From: Chloroflexota bacterium
GTDB lineage: Bacteria; Chloroflexota; Anaerolineae; B4-G1; SLSP01
DNA: 64,000 nt
Direction: 5' to 3'
Assembly (NCBI GenBank): GCA_029555965.1
Contig: JAKQHY010000211.1
Coordinates: 1 to 64,000, forward strand
Positions 33,487-41,842 of the stretch are shown here, piece by piece. Each line of letters opens with the position of its first letter. Positions within the stretch are counted from its first letter, which is position 1. The notes under the pieces are model-generated. The model searched no databases and had not been told where the DNA came from. It was given only the letters and a program-made list of their open reading frames with translations. Position numbers and translations under genes: made by a program.

Positions 33487-36400
33487 TAACTGATGATAAA
33501 ACTGCACTATCTCCCGGTGAGCGGGGACATTCTCCAGGTATGCCCGACGTGCGTCGCGGTCACGGAGGTGGGCAGCGCCTTCTTGGAGCAGCGCGTGCGC
33601 TTCTTCGATCAATCGCCGTGTGCGCGGGTCGTGTTGTGGGTCGAGGACGTGGGCGCAGGTCAGGTAGAGGCAGCAGGGATCGTTCAGCAGGTCTCGATCC
33701 AACGTTTCTAAGCAATGCAGGATGTGATCCACCTGATCTTTGGCCCTGCGCCAATCCCCTTGCGCCAGGAACACTTCGGCCAGCCCGGCCAGCGCAGTGA
33801 GCGTTACATCAGGGTCATCCGCCGCCGCGTTGAGGTCGAGCGCCTGATGGTAGGCGGCGGCGGCTTCCGCAGCCAGCCCGGCGGCGCGGCAAGCGTACGC
33901 GAGCGCGAGCAAGGCGGAAGTCCACAGCGTTGGTAGACCCAACTCGCGGGCGATGCCTAGCGCCTGACGCGCACTCTCGGCGGCCTCGACGGGCGCCCCC
34001 GCGTCGCGCGTCGCTGTGCTGAGTGTCAATAGCGCGCGCCCTTCGGCGGCGCGGTCGCCGGTTTTGCGGGCGATGCGCAACACCTGCGCGTAACAGGCGC
34101 GCGCTTCCGCGTAGTTGCCCTGTTCTCTGTGGATGAAGCCGAGCGCGTCCAGAGCCAGCGTCTCCCCGTATCGGTCGCCGATTTCGCGGCTGATACTCAG
34201 GGCTTGCTCGTAAAGCGCCACGGCGCGGGCGTATTGGCCCTGGTCAAACGCGATCTCGCCGAGGTTGTAGAGAGCAGCGCGTTCGCCGCGCCGGTCGCCG
34301 ATCTTGCGGTGGATGTGGAGCGCCCGCTGCTGATACTCGCGGGCTTCGTCCAGATCGAAGGCCGCCATGCCGAGGCTGCGGAGTGTGTCGGCTTCTACCT
34401 GCGGGATGTCGGCAGCGAGGTCAAGGGCGTGGTGTAGTTGTTCGCGGGCAGCCCGGTGATCGTCCAGGTAATAGAGCGCGCGGCCCCACATCAGATAGCC
34501 GGCGGCCTCGCTGTGTGCGTCACGGGCGACGCGCGCCAGATTGAGGGCTTTTTTCCCGAAGACGATGACAGCGCCGTAATCGCCCGTCGCTTCCGCATAT
34601 TGCGCCTGCCGCAGCGCGACTTCGGCCTGGAGCGCCGGATCGTCCAGTTGGTTGGCCAGGGACGCCAGTTCGGCCAGATCGGCGGATTGCGGGCCGCGCG
34701 CGCCCAGGAGGTCGTACAGTTTTTCGCGCGCGAGCAGGGCCGCGTAGCGCTGCCGGTCGGCCCCCGGCAGCAGCGCCAGGGCGCGGCTGTAGTAGTCCGC
34801 GGCCTCGGCGTTGGCAAAGTGCGCCGCCGCCTGCGCCGCCGCGCGGAGCAGATACGTCACAGCTTTCTCCGGTTGCTGCGCGCCCGCCCAGTGATGCGCC
34901 AGCAGGCCGATCTGCTCGTCCTGCGGTTCCGGGGCGGCTTGTTCCAGGGACTGCGCCACCTGTTGATGGAAGTGTTGCTGCTCGTGCTTGAGCAGGCTGT
35001 TGTAGGCCGCTTCCATAATGAGGTGGTGTTTGAAGATGTACTCGGCTTCGGGGGCGCCGGGCTGCGCGTGGATCAGATCCTCCGCCTGGAGGAGGCGCAA
35101 CACTCGCTCCAGGGGCACGCTGCGCCGCGCAATGCTCGCCAAAATTCGCTGACGGAAAATACGCCCGATGACGGCGGCCATCTGCAAGACGCGCCGCGCC
35201 TCCTCCGGCAGGCGGTCAATGCGCGCCATCAGGACGCCGTAGAGGGTGGGGGGGATGGTGATGTGGACGGCTTCGCGGGTGATGCGCCACCGTTGGTTCG
35301 CCGGGTCGCGGGTGATCGCGCCGCTATCGAGCAGCGAGCGAATGATTTCCTCAACGTAGAAGGGGTTGCCTTCCGCGTGGTTCAGGATGCGCTTTTTGAG
35401 GGTCGCCGGGATATCGTCCCCCGGCAGCAGGGCGTCCACCAGCCTGGCAGATTCGACGGGGGAGAGCGGCGTCAACCACAGGTCGGTATGCGGGTGGACG
35501 TGTCGTTGCGCGGCGGTTTTGCTCACCAGCGTCCCGCCATGCGCCGTCTCCGGGCGCAGCAGGCAGAGGATGAGCAGCGGCGCGCGTTCCGTCAGGTGGA
35601 ACAGGCGCTCCAACAATTCCAGGGAAGTGGGATCGGCCCAGTGCAAATCCTCACAGACGATCACCAACGGTTGGCGGTGGGTTATGCCTTCGATAAACGC
35701 CTCAATGGCGCGAAAGGCGCCCCGCTTGAAGCGCTCACCTTCCAACTCCTCCATGGTGAGCGGGGTCACGTCCTCCAGTGGCAGGGATAACAGGTGCCCC
35801 AGGTACAGGGTGAGCCGCTCCAGCCGTTCCGGGTAGCGTATGTCCGCCGTGGCAAGCTGTCCCACATGCGCGCGCAGTCGCCCCAGGATGTGTTGGGGCG
35901 AGTCCTCCGGCGTCACACCGAGCAGGCCGCGCAGCACATCCAGCCACAGCAGGTAGGCTATAGACGCGCCGTAGGAGCGGCAACGACCTTCCACCCAGCG
36001 CGGGCGGGTCGCGGCGGGCTGCGGGCGGACGGCGTCGTCGTAGACTTCGGCGATCAGGCGCGATTTGCCCAGACCGGCATCGCCGATAATGGTGACGATG
36101 CGTCCGGCGCCTTGCTGCAATCGGGCGAGCGCGTCGCGCAATTGCGCGGCCTCCGTCTCGCGCCCGATCATCGGCGCGCGCAGGCCGGCGATGCCGCGCA
36201 GTTTGCTTCCCGCTGCTTGCGCGGATAGCGGACGGTAGACGTTTACCGGCGACTGGAGGCCCTTGACTTGCAGGCTACCCAACGGTTTCCAGGTGAACTG
36301 CGCCTGGGTCAGGCGATAGGTGCTCTCGCCGACCAGTACCGCGCCCGGTTCGGCGGCGGCTTCCAGGCGGGCGGCCAGCGCGATCGCCTCGCCCATCGCG

Positions 36401-37008
36401 GTGTCCTCGCTGTGCTGGCGGCGGTCGCCGACTTTGGCGACGATGACGGCGCCGGTGTTGACGCCGATGCGCAATTGCAGGTCGAGGCCGCGCTGGCGGC
36501 GCAGGGCAGCCGCGAAGCGTTGGATGGCCGATTGCATCGCCAGTCCGGCGAGGACGGCGCGCTCCGGGTCGTCCTCGTGGACGACGGTTGCGCCGAAGAA
36601 GGCCAGTAGGCCGTCGCCCCGGAATTGATCCACTTCACCGCCGTAGCGGTAGATTTCGGTTTCGAGGATTTGGAAGACGCGATTCATCAGCTTGACCCAT
36701 TCCTCGGTGCCGAGCTGTTCGAGCAGCGCCGTCGAGCCTTTGACGTCGGCGATGATGACGGTGACTTGTTTGTGCTTGCCCTGTAGGGCGGGGGGGCGCG
36801 CGCGCGCCGGTTGGCGGGCCGTCGTTCTCGACTCTGGTAGCGGGCCGGTCTTGGGACGGGGGACGGAGGCGGCCAGCGCCGTCAGTTTTTCGCGCGCTGC
36901 CGTGATCAGCGGGTCTACGACGGCGTCGCCGAGGTGGGCGCGTTGGGTTTCCAGCGCGGCGATGCTCTGCTCCAATTGGGCAGCTTCGCTTAACTCGTTA
37001 ATCTTCAT
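33472..37008 (-). CDS. Class III cyclase - AAA ATPase - TPR regulator
   Basis: A 1,178-residue cytoplasmic regulator. A coiled N-terminus and a basic Pro-rich linker precede the cyclase homology domain (about 80-260), with metal-binding Asp88 in IIADVKGST and Asp132 in QFRGDG. The purine-selecting Lys is replaced by Gln, so nucleotide preference and activity are uncertain. Next, an AAA/STAND module with Walker A IIGDAGLGKS and LVIVCEDLHWADP as Walker B, then about ten tetratricopeptide units to the C-terminus. This is the LuxR/MalT-style scaffold with a cyclase instead of a DNA-binding output. Start at 37008 overlaps the NYN gene by 11 bp; ribosome-binding site internal to that gene. Confidence 0.9.
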   Translation of the reverse strand: MKINELSEAAQLEQSIAALETQRAHLGDAVVDPLITAAREKLTALAASVPRPKTGPLPESRTTARQPARARPPALQGKHKQVTVIIADVKGSTALLEQLGTEEWVKLMNRVFQILETEIYRYGGEVDQFRGDGLLAFFGATVVHEDDPERAVLAGLAMQSAIQRFAAALRRQRGLDLQLRIGVNTGAVIVAKVGDRRQHSEDTAMGEAIALAARLEAAAEPGAVLVGESTYRLTQAQFTWKPLGSLQVKGLQSPVNVYRPLSAQAAGSKLRGIAGLRAPMIGRETEAAQLRDALARLQQGAGRIVTIIGDAGLGKSRLIAEVYDDAVRPQPAATRPRWVEGRCRSYGASIAYLLWLDVLRGLLGVTPEDSPQHILGRLRAHVGQLATADIRYPERLERLTLYLGHLLSLPLEDVTPLTMEELEGERFKRGAFRAIEAFIEGITHRQPLVIVCEDLHWADPTSLELLERLFHLTERAPLLILCLLRPETAHGGTLVSKTAAQRHVHPHTDLWLTPLSPVESARLVDALLPGDDIPATLKKRILNHAEGNPFYVEEIIRSLLDSGAITRDPANQRWRITREAVHITIPPTLYGVLMARIDRLPEEARRVLQMAAVIGRIFRQRILASIARRSVPLERVLRLLQAEDLIHAQPGAPEAEYIFKHHLIMEAAYNSLLKHEQQHFHQQVAQSLEQAAPEPQDEQIGLLAHHWAGAQQPEKAVTYLLRAAAQAAAHFANAEAADYYSRALALLPGADRQRYAALLAREKLYDLLGARGPQSADLAELASLANQLDDPALQAEVALRQAQYAEATGDYGAVIVFGKKALNLARVARDAHSEAAGYLMWGRALYYLDDHRAAREQLHHALDLAADIPQVEADTLRSLGMAAFDLDEAREYQQRALHIHRKIGDRRGERAALYNLGEIAFDQGQYARAVALYEQALSISREIGDRYGETLALDALGFIHREQGNYAEARACYAQVLRIARKTGDRAAEGRALLTLSTATRDAGAPVEAAESARQALGIARELGLPTLWTSALLALAYACRAAGLAAEAAAAYHQALDLNAAADDPDVTLTALAGLAEVFLAQGDWRRAKDQVDHILHCLETLDRDLLNDPCCLYLTCAHVLDPQHDPRTRRLIEEAHALLQEGAAHLRDRDARRAYLENVPAHREIVQFYHQLGVRS

Positions 37009-38047
37009 CTCCGTACATCCGCCGCCACAGCGCGACATCTTCCGCTGACGGGCCAGGCCCTGCCGGCGGTTCGCCCGTGGGGGCGAGCCGGTGTTTGTGT
37101 TTGGTCCACCGCTGCGTGGCGCGGCGTTCCCGCCCGGCAACGCGGGAGTCGGGGTGCGGTTTGACAGCGGTGGGCGGCGGGTTAGCCTCCGCGTCGCCGC
37201 CGAACAGGGCCAACCATTCGGCGACTTCTTCCGGGGGCAGGCCCTCCGGCAGTTCCTTGTCCACCGTCAGGGACACGGGGGAGGGGGTGGGCGGGGCGGC
37301 GGGGCGTCTGGGGCGCGGGGGCGGCGGGTTGGCCTCTATATCGCCGCCGAATAAGGTCAGCCACTCGGCGACTTCGCCTTCAGAGATGTCGTCCGGCTTT
37401 TCGCCGCGCGGTGTCGGTGTGAGCGGGGCCACGGGATGGCCCACCTGTTCGCCAATGGGGACGGAGGTTTTGCCAGTGGGCGGTGGCGGCACGACCGGAC
37501 GCCGCTTGCCGGGCGCGTCGCGTATGGGACGGGGAGGAACTGGCGACGCGGGCGGCGGCTCAGGCAATGGCGACGCGGGCGGGAGATCGGTGGGTTCGGG
37601 GAAGACGGCCAGCCAGTCGGCGACTTCGGCGGCGGAGATGGCGTCGGGTTTCTCTTTCCAAGCGTCGGGCAGTTGATTCAGCCGTTCGGCGAATTCCTGC
37701 GCCGTGAGCGTCCGCGCGCCCACGTCTTCCGCCCCGGCCAGCACCTCCCGGTCGGACGACACTACTGTCCAATTGCCGGCGTCGCGCAATTTGCGCAGCC
37801 GCGCCCGGATCACGCGGTCGGCGTTGGTGTGGAAGCGTGCGGCAAACACCACCTGGATGTCGGGTGTGGAGAGGGCGGGCGCGTAACCGCCGGGGATGCC
37901 GCCGTCGAATACAACGATGGCCTTGCGGCGCTCACGCCCGGCCCAGGCGCGCAGCTTCAACACCAGCTTGGCTTCGTCGTGTTCTTCGGTCAGGTCAATG
38001 TCAGGCAAGGCTGCGATTACGTTATGTCCATCAATTAGGTAAGGCAT
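36998..38047 (-). CDS. NYN-domain (YacP-like) RNase-like protein with four repeated peptide motifs
   Basis: 349 residues. The N-terminal 125 form a PIN/NYN ribonuclease-like domain: YLIDGHNV (Asp6), KAIVVFDGG and WTVVSSDRE supply the acidic site. The rest is disordered, Pro-rich sequence carrying a short motif four times: ISAAEVADWLAVF (137-149), ISEGEVAEWLTLFGGD (221-236), LPPEEVAEWLALFGGD (about 270-285) and a degenerate SAEDVALWRRMYGDED at the very end. These look like multivalent docking peptides. First gene of the run NYN, cyclase-AAA-TPR, GT2, GT39. RNA target unknown. Confidence 0.85.
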   Translation of the reverse strand: MPYLIDGHNVIAALPDIDLTEEHDEAKLVLKLRAWAGRERRKAIVVFDGGIPGGYAPALSTPDIQVVFAARFHTNADRVIRARLRKLRDAGNWTVVSSDREVLAGAEDVGARTLTAQEFAERLNQLPDAWKEKPDAISAAEVADWLAVFPEPTDLPPASPLPEPPPASPVPPRPIRDAPGKRRPVVPPPPTGKTSVPIGEQVGHPVAPLTPTPRGEKPDDISEGEVAEWLTLFGGDIEANPPPPRPRRPAAPPTPSPVSLTVDKELPEGLPPEEVAEWLALFGGDAEANPPPTAVKPHPDSRVAGRERRATQRWTKHKHRLAPTGEPPAGPGPSAEDVALWRRMYGDED

Positions 38048-38072
38048 ACATTGGCTTTCATTCTATATGATG

Positions 38073-38141
38073 CGTGAAACGTGAAACGTGAAACGTGAAT
38101 AGCAAAATCATCACGTTTCACGGTTTACGCTTCACGGTTGA
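38073..38141. repeat. GTGAAAC-unit imperfect palindrome
   Basis: Tandem CGTGAAA units (three copies) followed by a near-complementary TCACGTTTCACGG arm, in the 273-bp divergent gap between the NYN gene and the DUF1232 gene. A further partial copy is at 38220-38246. The rest of the gap shows nothing recognisable apart from the GGAGG at 38311. Confidence 0.6.
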
Positions 38142-38320
38142 GTTATCTTAAGCGGGATGGCAGGAATGTCAATGAGAAAAGGCGGTTGTCAGGGGTGGAG
38201 CGTGGGGCTATAATCCCAGGTATGAAACGTAAAATGTGAAACGTGAGGCTTTCACTATGGAGTGCCCCGTTTCATGTATCTGAATTTGCAGAGGTTACGA
38301 AGTAAGGTAAGGAGGTGTTT

Positions 38321-38758
38321 ATGTCTGAACCTATCAATAAGTCGGAAAAGCCTTCAGCATCCTTGCAAAAGGCGGACCCCAATAAATTCTTCGGTTGGTT
38401 TGAGGAATTTTTCGGACAGTTCCGTCTGGGTTGGCGGTTGTTGCTGGATGGGCGGGTGTCGGTGTTCACAAAAATCATCCCGGTGTTGACGACGGCGTAT
38501 ATCCTATCGCCCATTGATTTGCTACCGGACCTGGCGCTGGGATTTGGGCAGTTGGACGATCTGGCCGTCTTCTTGATCGGGTTGCGGTTGTTCATTGATA
38601 TGTGCCCGCCAGAGTTGGTGGACGAACACAAGGGCGGGACGCCGCTCACGCCAACGCCGCCGCCGTCATGGACGCCGCCGGACGACGTGATTGACGTCGA
38701 GGCACGCATCCCGGAATCTTCGGACGATGGGGGAGACGACGATGAAACCGTGCGTTGA
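38321..38758 (+). CDS. DUF1232/YkvA-family small membrane-associated protein
   Basis: A 145-residue protein with the DUF1232 core TTAYILSPIDLLPDLALGFGQLDDLAVFLIGLRLF (residues about 57-90), which forms a short hydrophobic hairpin containing the conserved SPIDLLPD and LDD. N- and C-terminal tails are polar; the C-terminus is Pro/Asp-rich. Function in the family is unknown. ATG at 38321 follows GGAGG with 5-nt spacing. Its end overlaps the FtcD start by 17 bp, so the two are probably co-translated. Confidence 0.85.
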   Translation: MSEPINKSEKPSASLQKADPNKFFGWFEEFFGQFRLGWRLLLDGRVSVFTKIIPVLTTAYILSPIDLLPDLALGFGQLDDLAVFLIGLRLFIDMCPPELVDEHKGGTPLTPTPPPSWTPPDDVIDVEARIPESSDDGGDDDETVR

Positions 38759-40256
38759 GTGCGTCCCCAACTTCAGCGAAGGCCGTGACCGTGCGGTGAT
38801 CGAGGCGATTGTGGCGGCAATGCGTGCCGTGCCGGGCGTGCAACTCCTGGGCTACGAGTCGGACGTAGATCACAACCGCACGGTGGTGACGCTGGTGGGC
38901 GCGCCCGTCGCTGTGCAGGAAGCAGCCTTCCAGGGAATCAAGACGGCGGCCAACCTGATTGACATGGATCAGCATCACGGCGAGCATCCCCGCCTCGGCG
39001 CGACGGACGTGGTGCCGTTTGTGCCGATCAGCGGCGTCTTGATGAGCGACTGCATCACCCTGGCCCAAGACCTGGGCCGGCGCGTCGGGGAAGAACTGGG
39101 AATCCCGGTCTACCTGTACGAACGGGCCGCGCTGCGCCCGGAGCGCACAAACCTCGAAGACGTGCGGCGCGGGGAATACGAGCTGCTCAAGCAGGAAATC
39201 GGCGTCAAACCGGAGCGTGATCCCGACTTCGGCCCAAAAACGCTCGGCAAAGCGGGGGCCACCATCATCGGGGCGCGACCTTACCTGGTGGCCTTTAACG
39301 CCTACCTCAACACCGCCGACGTGCGTATTGCGCAGGCCATTGCGCAGGCGGTGCGCCAATCCAGCGGCGGCTACCGGTACGTGAAGGCGATGGGCATTTT
39401 GGTGGCCGGGCAGGCGCAGATTTCGATGAACATGACGAACTTTAGCAGCACGCCGCTGCATCGCGTGCTGGAAACCGTCCGCAGCGAGGCAGCGCGGTAC
39501 GGCGCGCGGGTGACACACACCGAAATCGTGGGGTTGACGCCGCAGCAGGTGCTCCTCGATGCCGCGCAGTGGTACTTGCAACTGGACGACTTCGACGGTG
39601 AGCAAATCCTGGAGAACAAGCTGGCCGCGCAGGACGAGGGCGCGCCGTTGGGCTTCCTGGACGCAGTGGCGGCCAACACCCCGACGCCGGGCGGCGGGTC
39701 GGTGGCGGCGCTGGCAGGCGCACTGGCTGCTGCCCTGACGACGATGGTCGGCCGGCTGACGGTGGGCAAGAAGAAGTACGCCGATGTGAAAGACGAAGTC
39801 GGCGCGATCATCCTGGCCGCCGAGAGACTCCGCCTGACGCTGGCGGCACGCATAGACGAAGACGCCGCCGCGTTCGACGCGGTGATGGCAGCGAACAAAC
39901 TCCCGAAGGGGACGCCAGAAGAACAGGCGTCGCAGGCGGCCGCCGTGCAGGCCGCGACGGTGACGGCGGCAGAAGTCCCGTTGGCGACCGCCCGCGACGC
40001 GCTCCGCGTGATGGAGCTGGCCGGCGAAGTCGCGCGCAAGGGCAACGTCAATGCCGTGACGGACGCGGCGACTGCCGGCTGGCTGGCGCTGGCGGCGATG
40101 CAGGGGGCTGCGCTCAACGTGCGGGTCAATGCTGTGTCGCTGGAGGACGCCGCGCAAAAAGCCGCGTGGCTGGCAGAATTGGAGCAAATCCTGGCGCGTG
40201 CGCAAGAGTTGGTCGCGCAAATTCAGGGGACGGCGGTGCAGCGGGCAGGGTTGTAG
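38742..40256 (+). CDS. ftcD: Bifunctional glutamate formimidoyltransferase / formimidoyl-THF cyclodeaminase
   Basis: Histidine-degradation and one-carbon enzyme: transfers formimino from formiminoglutamate to tetrahydrofolate, then cyclises and deaminates to methenyl-THF. 504 residues; the transferase half (1-300) begins CVPNFSEGRD and has DMDQHHGEHPRLGATDVVPF; the cyclodeaminase half (about 305-500) starts PLGFLDAVAANTPTPGGGSV and includes EVARKGNVNAVTDA. Fused as in animals; many bacteria keep separate genes. No hut genes are visible in the window. Confidence 0.95.
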   Translation: MKPCVECVPNFSEGRDRAVIEAIVAAMRAVPGVQLLGYESDVDHNRTVVTLVGAPVAVQEAAFQGIKTAANLIDMDQHHGEHPRLGATDVVPFVPISGVLMSDCITLAQDLGRRVGEELGIPVYLYERAALRPERTNLEDVRRGEYELLKQEIGVKPERDPDFGPKTLGKAGATIIGARPYLVAFNAYLNTADVRIAQAIAQAVRQSSGGYRYVKAMGILVAGQAQISMNMTNFSSTPLHRVLETVRSEAARYGARVTHTEIVGLTPQQVLLDAAQWYLQLDDFDGEQILENKLAAQDEGAPLGFLDAVAANTPTPGGGSVAALAGALAAALTTMVGRLTVGKKKYADVKDEVGAIILAAERLRLTLAARIDEDAAAFDAVMAANKLPKGTPEEQASQAAAVQAATVTAAEVPLATARDALRVMELAGEVARKGNVNAVTDAATAGWLALAAMQGAALNVRVNAVSLEDAAQKAAWLAELEQILARAQELVAQIQGTAVQRAGL

Positions 40257-40273
40257 AGAATCTTGTTTCACGC

Positions 40274-40317
40274 AAAGGCGCAAAGGCGCGAAGGGAAACT
40301 TCGCATCTTTGCGCTTT
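40274..40317 (+). terminator. Terminator hairpin after ftcD
   Basis: A stem of AAAGGCGCAAAGGCGCGAAG against CTTCGCATCTTTGCGCTTT with few mismatches and a GGAAA loop, followed by TTGTTTT. Confidence 0.65.
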
Positions 40318-40323
40318 TGTTTT

Positions 40324-40395
40324 GGACGCAGATTCACGCAGATTTTCGCAGATAATAAAGAAAAAATCTGCGTTTATCCGCGTGAATCTGCGTCC
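40324..40395. repeat. Inverted repeat of GCAGATT units between convergent genes
   Basis: 40324-40353 pairs with 40366-40395 at 26 of 30 positions (GGACGCAGATTCACGC arm). The right arm reaches the stop codon of kptA. It may terminate transcription from both sides. Confidence 0.7.
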
Positions 40396-40958
40396 TAAAT
40401 TTTGGGCCGTTTGAGGTAAGCGGGCGGCATCGTCTCGACCAGGTAGATGAGTGGTGTCGGATGGTAGAACGCGATGCCGGCGGCGTGGGCGGCGGCGGCG
40501 TCCACGGTGAGGATGACCGGCTCGTGGGTGTGGCGCAGGGCGATACTGCGGGCGGTGGCTTCGTCTTCGGCCAGGTGGACGTACTGCCGCGCCATCGGCT
40601 TCAGGCCTTCCTGGAAAATAGTCTCCAACGCTTCCGGCGTGGTGCCATGATAGAGCACGTCCGGCGGCGTGACGGCCTCGTATTCGGGGCGCAGGGCGGT
40701 GTGGCCGTACAGGGCGCGGATGTAATCGCCATCGGGCCGGATGACGATCTCAAAGCGTTGACGGCCCGGCAGGGTCAGCACGGCGTCCACGTCCGCGCGG
40801 GTGGCCCAGCGGAAGTTGGGCAGACCCTTGAGGATGCGCATGATGTCCGCCAGCCGGGCATACCCCGCCGCATCCAACGCCAGCGGAAATTTCTCCGGCC
40901 GGTGGCGCAGCAGCAGCGAGAGGAATTTGCTCAGTTTTTGGAGTTGGGGAGTGTTCAT
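40395..40958 (-). CDS. kptA: RNA 2'-phosphotransferase (Tpt1/KptA family)
   Basis: Removes a 2'-phosphate from RNA using NAD+, forming ADP-ribose 1'',2''-cyclic phosphate. 187 residues; N-terminal winged-helix part with KLSKFLSLLLRHRPE, C-terminal ADP-ribosyltransferase part with VLYHGTTPEALETIFQEGL and ARQYVHLAEDE, the conserved Arg-His-His-Arg set. Start at 40958 (MNTPQLQKLSK). In bacteria, which lack the fungal splicing ligase, the substrate is usually unknown. It follows ttcA on the same strand across a strong hairpin. Confidence 0.93.
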   Translation of the reverse strand: MNTPQLQKLSKFLSLLLRHRPEKFPLALDAAGYARLADIMRILKGLPNFRWATRADVDAVLTLPGRQRFEIVIRPDGDYIRALYGHTALRPEYEAVTPPDVLYHGTTPEALETIFQEGLKPMARQYVHLAEDEATARSIALRHTHEPVILTVDAAAAHAAGIAFYHPTPLIYLVETMPPAYLKRPKI

Positions 40959-40985
40959 CGTTGTGTCCTTTGGTAATGGGTAATG

Positions 40986-41026
40986 AGAAATGAGTAATGA
41001 GTGCAGTGCACTCATTACTCATTTCT
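40986..41026. terminator. 19-bp perfect hairpin between ttcA and kptA
   Basis: AGAAATGAGTAATGAGTGC pairs perfectly with GCACTCATTACTCATTTCT around a 3-nt AGT centre. It is part of a longer TAATGAG/ACTCATT low-complexity stretch (40972-41050) and could attenuate kptA expression. Confidence 0.6.
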
Positions 41027-41039
41027 TCTTACTCATTTC

Positions 41040-41732
41040 TCATTTCTGATTTCCACTTATCCGCCACAGATTGGCGCGGAATTGGGTTTGTTCTTTTTTG
41101 CTGAAGGTGGCGAGGAAACGGGCGAGGCGGACGCGGCGGGTGTCGTCGCGGCGCGGACATTCCAGCTCCGGCGGAAACGTCCAACCCTGCGCGCGGGCGT
41201 AGCGGGCGATGTCGGCTGCCGGTGCGTAGATCAGCGGGCGGATGAGGGTGAAGCGTCCCTCAAAGAAGCTGCGGCGCGGCGGCAGCGATTCCAGGCGACC
41301 TTTGTAAAGCAGGCTCATCAGGGTGGTTACGGCGGCATCGTCGGCGTGGTGGCCGTAGGCGATTTTGTTGCAGTCCAGCGCTTCGGCGGCGAAAAACAGC
41401 GCCTTACGGCGGTTAAACGCGCAGCGGAAGCAGGCCATCGGCAGGGCCTCGTCTGGCGAGACGTTCAGCGGCGCGATGTGGTAAGGTACGCCCAGGCTTT
41501 GCAGCCACGGCTCCAGGATGGGGACAAGGGCCGGCAGTCCGACGCCCGCGCCGTCAATGTGGACGGCGACAACTTCGTACCTGCCGGGGACGTCCACGCC
41601 GCGCACCAGCAAGTCCAGCAGCGCGCGGCTGTCCTTTCCGCCGGACACCCCCACGGCGATGCGGTCGCCGTCCGTGATGAGGTCGAAATCGCGGATGGCG
41701 CGGTTGAGCAGCGAGTGCAGGTGAGATGGCAT
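41040..41732 (-). CDS. TtcA-type tRNA 2-thiocytidine synthetase-like protein
   Basis: An N-type PP-loop ATPase (230 residues) expected to adenylate and thiolate tRNA position C32, or a related tRNA base. PP-loop SGGKDS (30-35); cysteines in MACFRC (Cys101, Cys104) and ELECPRR (Cys192) match the three iron-sulfur ligands of TtcA. YGHHADDAAVTTLM is the family's second motif. Shorter than enterobacterial TtcA at both ends. Likely co-transcribed with kptA, so a tRNA maintenance context is plausible. Confidence 0.88.
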   Translation of the reverse strand: MPSHLHSLLNRAIRDFDLITDGDRIAVGVSGGKDSRALLDLLVRGVDVPGRYEVVAVHIDGAGVGLPALVPILEPWLQSLGVPYHIAPLNVSPDEALPMACFRCAFNRRKALFFAAEALDCNKIAYGHHADDAAVTTLMSLLYKGRLESLPPRRSFFEGRFTLIRPLIYAPAADIARYARAQGWTFPPELECPRRDDTRRVRLARFLATFSKKEQTQFRANLWRISGNQK

Positions 41733-41842
41733 ACGAGTTAGGAGTTAGGAGTTAGGATGGGATTGGCGGTGTTGCGCTGACTCGCTTTTTCGCCGATCCG
41801 CCTTTTCTCTGATCCGCTTTCTCGCTGATCCGCTTTCTCGCT
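41733..41842. repeat. GAGTTAG and CGCTTTCTCG(C/A)TGATC tandem repeats
   Basis: The gap between ttcA and the RmlB gene consists of GAGTTAGGAGTTAGGA followed by four degenerate copies of a CGCTTTCTCGCTGATC-like unit. No coding signal. Confidence 0.65.

Noticed and set aside
34438-35790. 450-residue frame antisense to the cyclase-AAA-TPR gene
   Set aside because: Shadow of a long high-GC gene; no domain signature.
38646-40337. 563-residue open frame antisense to ftcD
   Set aside because: Longer than ftcD itself, but composition is Arg/His-rich without domains and the opposite strand encodes a clear FtcD; it is a GC-driven shadow.
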